Shown: positions 61,444 through 64,000 of the stretch, piece after piece
Numbering within the stretch: position 1 is the stretch's first letter
Layout of the letters: each line of letters opens with the position of its first letter
Origin: JBEEJZ01 sp041168905
GTDB lineage: Bacteria; Pseudomonadota; Gammaproteobacteria; Burkholderiales; Burkholderiaceae_C
Reading direction: 5' to 3'
Length of the DNA stretch: 64,000 nt
Assembly (NCBI GenBank): GCA_041168905.1
Contig: JBEEJZ010000074.1
Coordinates: 1 to 64,000 of the forward strand
Translations under genes and position numbers: made by a program
The notes under the pieces: generated by a model
Seen by the model: the letters and a program-made list of their open reading frames with translations, nothing else
Told to the model about the DNA's origin: nothing
The model's database searches: none

Positions 61444-63228
61444 ATGCTCGGCACTCAGGCGATCAGTCGGGACGTTCTGGCTGAGAAATACCTGAAACCT
61501 GGTGAAACCAGTGTTCAAGACGTGTATCGCCGGGTGGCCCGGTCGCTTGCCTCGGTGGAGGCGCCCGCGCAGCAGGCAGCCTGGGAGCAACGTTTTCTGG
61601 AGAACCTTCAGGCAGGTGCCATAGGTGCGGGGCGCATCATGCATGCGGCCGGTGCGGGTACAGATGCTGCTGCCACCCTGATCAATTGCTTTGTGCAGCC
61701 GGTAGGCGATTGCCTCCAGGGTTTCGACGAGCAGGGCTATCCCGGCATAGAACAGGCCTTGGGCGAAGCTGCTGTAACCATGCGATGCGGCGGCGGTGTG
61801 GGCTATGACTTTTCGCGCATCCGGCCCCAGGGAGCAGCCGTCCGCGGCATGGCGTCGACGGCCTCCGGTCCATGCAGCCACATCAACGTTTTTGATCAAT
61901 CTTGCGCAAGGGCCGAAAGCGGAGGCGCGCGCCGGGGCGCACAAATGGGCGTTCTGCGCATCGACCATCCGGATGTGCTGGAGTTCATCACCGCCAAGCG
62001 CACGCCTGGGCGCTGGAACAACTTCAATGTCTCGGTGGCGGTGCCAGACACCTTCATGCAGGCGCTTGCCGACGACAGCCCATGGCCGTTGGTGCACCGG
62101 GTCCAGCCGGGTGCTGCGGCGATGAACGCTGGGGCATTTCAGCGCGAGGACGGCTGGTGGGTGTACCGCACTGTGCCGGCCCGCGAGTTGTGGAACGCGG
62201 TGATACGCAGCGCCTACGAATTTGCCGAGCCCGGAATTCTGTTTCTGGACCGCATCAACCAGGACAACAATCTGCGCTATTGCGAAACTATCGAGGCCAC
62301 CAATCCCTGTGGCGAGCAACCTTTGCCACCCTATGGCTGTTGCTGCCTGGGGCCCATCGTCCTGCCGTGCTTCGTTCGCCATCCATTTGGCCTGCAAGGC
62401 AAACCGGTCTTTGATGTTGTCGCTTTCGAGCGGGCGGTGGCGCTGCAGGTGCGTGCACTCGACAACGTGCTGGACCTGACTTTCTGGCCCCTGCCCCAAC
62501 AGCGGGATGAGGCCCTGGCCAAGCGACGCATCGGCGTGGGCTTTACCGGCCTGGGCAATGCGCTGGCCATGTTGTGCCTGCGTTACGACCGGGACGAGGG
62601 CCGTGACATGGCCGTCCACATTGCCGAACACATGCGTGATGCCGCCTACGCGGCGTCGATCTCCCTGGCGCAGGAAAGGGGCGTTTTTCCCTGCTTCGAT
62701 GTCAATGGTTACCTGGCTCCCGGCACCTTTGCGAGCCGTTTACCGCTGGCCCTGCAGCAGGCCATACGGCGCCATGGCATCCGCAACAGCCATCTGTTGT
62801 CGATTGCGCCGACCGGCACAGTGAGTCTGGCCTTTGCTGACAATGCTTCCAACGGTATTGAGCCTTCCTTTGCGTGGCAATACCTGCGCAAGAAGCGCGA
62901 AGCCGACGGTAGCCGCACCGACTACGCGGTAGAGGATCATGCCTGGCGCGTGTACCGGGACCTGGGGGGTGATGTGGGTGCGCTGCCCGACTACTTTGTC
63001 AGTGCCCTGTCGATGAGCGCTGGCGATCACATTGCCATGATGCAGGCGGTTCGGCCCATGGTGGACGCAGCCATTTCCAAGACGGTGAATGTGGCCGTAA
63101 ATTTTCCTTTTGAAGATTTCAAGGATTTGTATCTGCAAGCCTGGCGGGCGGGCCTGAAGGGGCTGACCACCTACCGGCCCAACGACATTGTGGGGTCGGT
63201 GCTCCATGCCTGCCGCACGCCGGTGTAG
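61444..63228 (+). CDS. Adenosylcobalamin-dependent ribonucleotide reductase (short class II)
   Basis: A 594-residue class II reductase that makes deoxyribonucleotides using adenosylcobalamin. Visible are the first active-site Cys in LINCFVQPVGD and the finger-loop motif NPCGEQ (from residue 287) with the radical Cys and Glu. Other conserved parts are MRCGGGVGYDFSRIRP, and near the end SIAPTGTVSLAF and KTVNVAVNFPFEDFKDLY. The protein stops at VLHACRTPV. Larger homologues of this family continue with a C-terminal region carrying a redox or zinc-binding cysteine cluster, which is absent here. ATG 61444 is the first possible start, two codons after an in-frame stop. Confidence 0.86.
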   Translation: MLGTQAISRDVLAEKYLKPGETSVQDVYRRVARSLASVEAPAQQAAWEQRFLENLQAGAIGAGRIMHAAGAGTDAAATLINCFVQPVGDCLQGFDEQGYPGIEQALGEAAVTMRCGGGVGYDFSRIRPQGAAVRGMASTASGPCSHINVFDQSCARAESGGARRGAQMGVLRIDHPDVLEFITAKRTPGRWNNFNVSVAVPDTFMQALADDSPWPLVHRVQPGAAAMNAGAFQREDGWWVYRTVPARELWNAVIRSAYEFAEPGILFLDRINQDNNLRYCETIEATNPCGEQPLPPYGCCCLGPIVLPCFVRHPFGLQGKPVFDVVAFERAVALQVRALDNVLDLTFWPLPQQRDEALAKRRIGVGFTGLGNALAMLCLRYDRDEGRDMAVHIAEHMRDAAYAASISLAQERGVFPCFDVNGYLAPGTFASRLPLALQQAIRRHGIRNSHLLSIAPTGTVSLAFADNASNGIEPSFAWQYLRKKREADGSRTDYAVEDHAWRVYRDLGGDVGALPDYFVSALSMSAGDHIAMMQAVRPMVDAAISKTVNVAVNFPFEDFKDLYLQAWRAGLKGLTTYRPNDIVGSVLHACRTPV

Positions 63229-63451
63229 CAGTACGGGGCCAGAGATGGCGCCGACCGTTGTGGCCGCGTCCCCGGAGTTTCGGCCTGGTGGGCGACTTTG
63301 CCCTGCAAGCCAGGAAATGACGGTGAATTCAAAATATTTTTGAAATAGGCCTAAATAACCCCCTAAATCTGCCGTTAAGAAAGATACGACAACTGGAAAA
63401 AGCTACCTCTACCGACCTGTACCGACCCTAAACCACGCCACTGGACCCAAA
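63229..63451. other. Gap before the right-hand hypothetical gene
   Basis: No gene, RNA or terminator is evident. The last 100 bases are AT-richer (for example AAATATTTTTGAAATAGG at about 63332) and probably hold the promoter of the following gene, but no clear -35/-10 pair can be assigned. Confidence 0.35.
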
Positions 63452-63982
63452 ATGAACATCCCGCCCGTCGATCGACCCAGCACTGTGCGCCCCGTGGCCG
63501 CAGAGTTGGCTTCGCTTGGCAGCAGCCGGGTGCTACCCACGGCGCCGGTCAACCCCACAGTGGTTTCGGCGCCGGAGCCAGTGTCCGGCGTCATCAATCT
63601 GGTGAATCAGGCCAATAAGCCCAGCGAAGGGGAGGCGGTTTACCGGAGTGTGTCCGACCCCAACCGCCGCGGCTCGGAGGCTGCGACCACGCCCAAGGAC
63701 TGGACCATCACCCGGCCCGAACCGGTCAAAGAGGAAGTGCCGCCGCCGGAGCCCATCTCCAAACTGTTGATCGACCACCTGCACAAGCTCTGGCAGGCTA
63801 GCGGGCAGGCGGTGAGTGAGCTGCTGGCCGAACATCCCAGCAAGGTGGCGGCCGTGACGCCTCTTGAAAACGCACCCACTGGTGATGCAGTCAACGAGGT
63901 GCTGACCTATGACCCGGTCTCCATCGCCAAAACGGCAAAGGCCAGCTCGGGCGGTTCGTCGTCCGACTCCACGACGCGTTAG
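63452..63982 (+). CDS. Proline/serine-rich hypothetical protein
   Basis: A 176-residue protein with no signal peptide, membrane segment or recognised domain. It is rich in proline, serine and alanine and ends in a low-complexity tail (SSGGSSSDSTTR). A central helical stretch (ISKLLIDHLHKLWQASGQAV) is the only part likely to fold. Start ATG 63452 begins MNIPPVDRP. Function unknown. Confidence 0.62.
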   Translation: MNIPPVDRPSTVRPVAAELASLGSSRVLPTAPVNPTVVSAPEPVSGVINLVNQANKPSEGEAVYRSVSDPNRRGSEAATTPKDWTITRPEPVKEEVPPPEPISKLLIDHLHKLWQASGQAVSELLAEHPSKVAAVTPLENAPTGDAVNEVLTYDPVSIAKTAKASSGGSSSDSTTR

Positions 63983-64000
63983 TCGCCCCGGGTCGTTGAG

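Noticed and set aside
61090..62631. Long minus-strand open frame (513 codons) opposite the ribonucleotide reductase gene
   Set aside because: Its translation has no recognisable family and it runs across the end of mutY and into the reductase gene, both of which are certain.
1..64000. CRISPR arrays, rRNA genes, insertion sequences, prophage or integrase genes
   Set aside because: None seen: no regularly spaced repeats, no transposase or integrase motifs and no rRNA sequence in the window.

Overview
The window is a stretch of a betaproteobacterial chromosome, most like Burkholderiales/Comamonadaceae. The evidence is the gene families and their order: a complete ccmABCDEFGHI cluster, the betaproteobacterial aa3 cytochrome oxidase locus with its small membrane proteins, lolB-ispE-tRNA-Gln-prs-rplY-pth, and rpoH with a CIRCE element. 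Base composition looks moderately high in G+C apart from one local AT-rich patch. The genus cannot be fixed from the sequence alone.

Layout. 1-9067: the end of an outer-membrane barrel protein cut by the window edge, then system I cytochrome c maturation (ccmA to ccmI, mostly overlapping genes) and a membrane-anchored ferredoxin/FAD oxidoreductase. 9078-9152: tRNA-Arg(CCU). 9193-14867: tamB and tamA on the minus strand. 14900-17811: a MoxR AAA+ ATPase and a CoxE-like VWA protein, with a GNAT acetyltransferase and a small glycine-rich membrane protein between them. 17925-19897: a dihaem c4-type cytochrome, a long perfect terminator hairpin, a DUF1841 protein and a TauE/SafE permease. 19899-26123: a defence island with a type III-like restriction subunit, a ParD/RelE-like toxin-antitoxin pair, a DNA methyltransferase broken by an in-frame TAA, and a divergent HTH regulator. 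26124-30718: a chemoreceptor, trmL, comF, a BioC-like protein and a DUF2244 protein.

30788-39999: the aa3-type cytochrome c oxidase locus (subunits II, I and III, Cox11, Surf1, two SCO-fold proteins, haem A and haem O synthases, and several small membrane proteins). Together with the ccm cluster and the c4 cytochrome, this makes the window strongly respiratory. 40051-42133: rpoH with a consensus CIRCE operator, a lipoprotein and a universal stress protein. 42235-47239: an ABC transporter locus matching Escherichia coli ynjBCD-F, with an esterase inserted. 47252-55774: ftsY, a divergent pair of M16 peptidases, rsmD, coaD, a YfhL-type ferredoxin, a DUF4124-like protein, pth, rplY and prs. 55850-63228: tRNA-Gln(UUG), ispE, lolB, a TPR protein, the 8-oxoguanine repair pair mutM-mutY, and a short B12-dependent ribonucleotide reductase. 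63452-63982: a proline-rich hypothetical protein.

Most of the window is conserved housekeeping and respiratory sequence. The best places for a second look are the defence island (nonsense-split Mod, embedded toxin-antitoxin pair, AT-rich recognition domain, operator-like palindrome), the oxidoreductase after ccmI whose two ferredoxin motifs each lack one cysteine, a second SCO-like protein in the cox locus, a terminator-like hairpin inside tamA, and the CIRCE element before rpoH.
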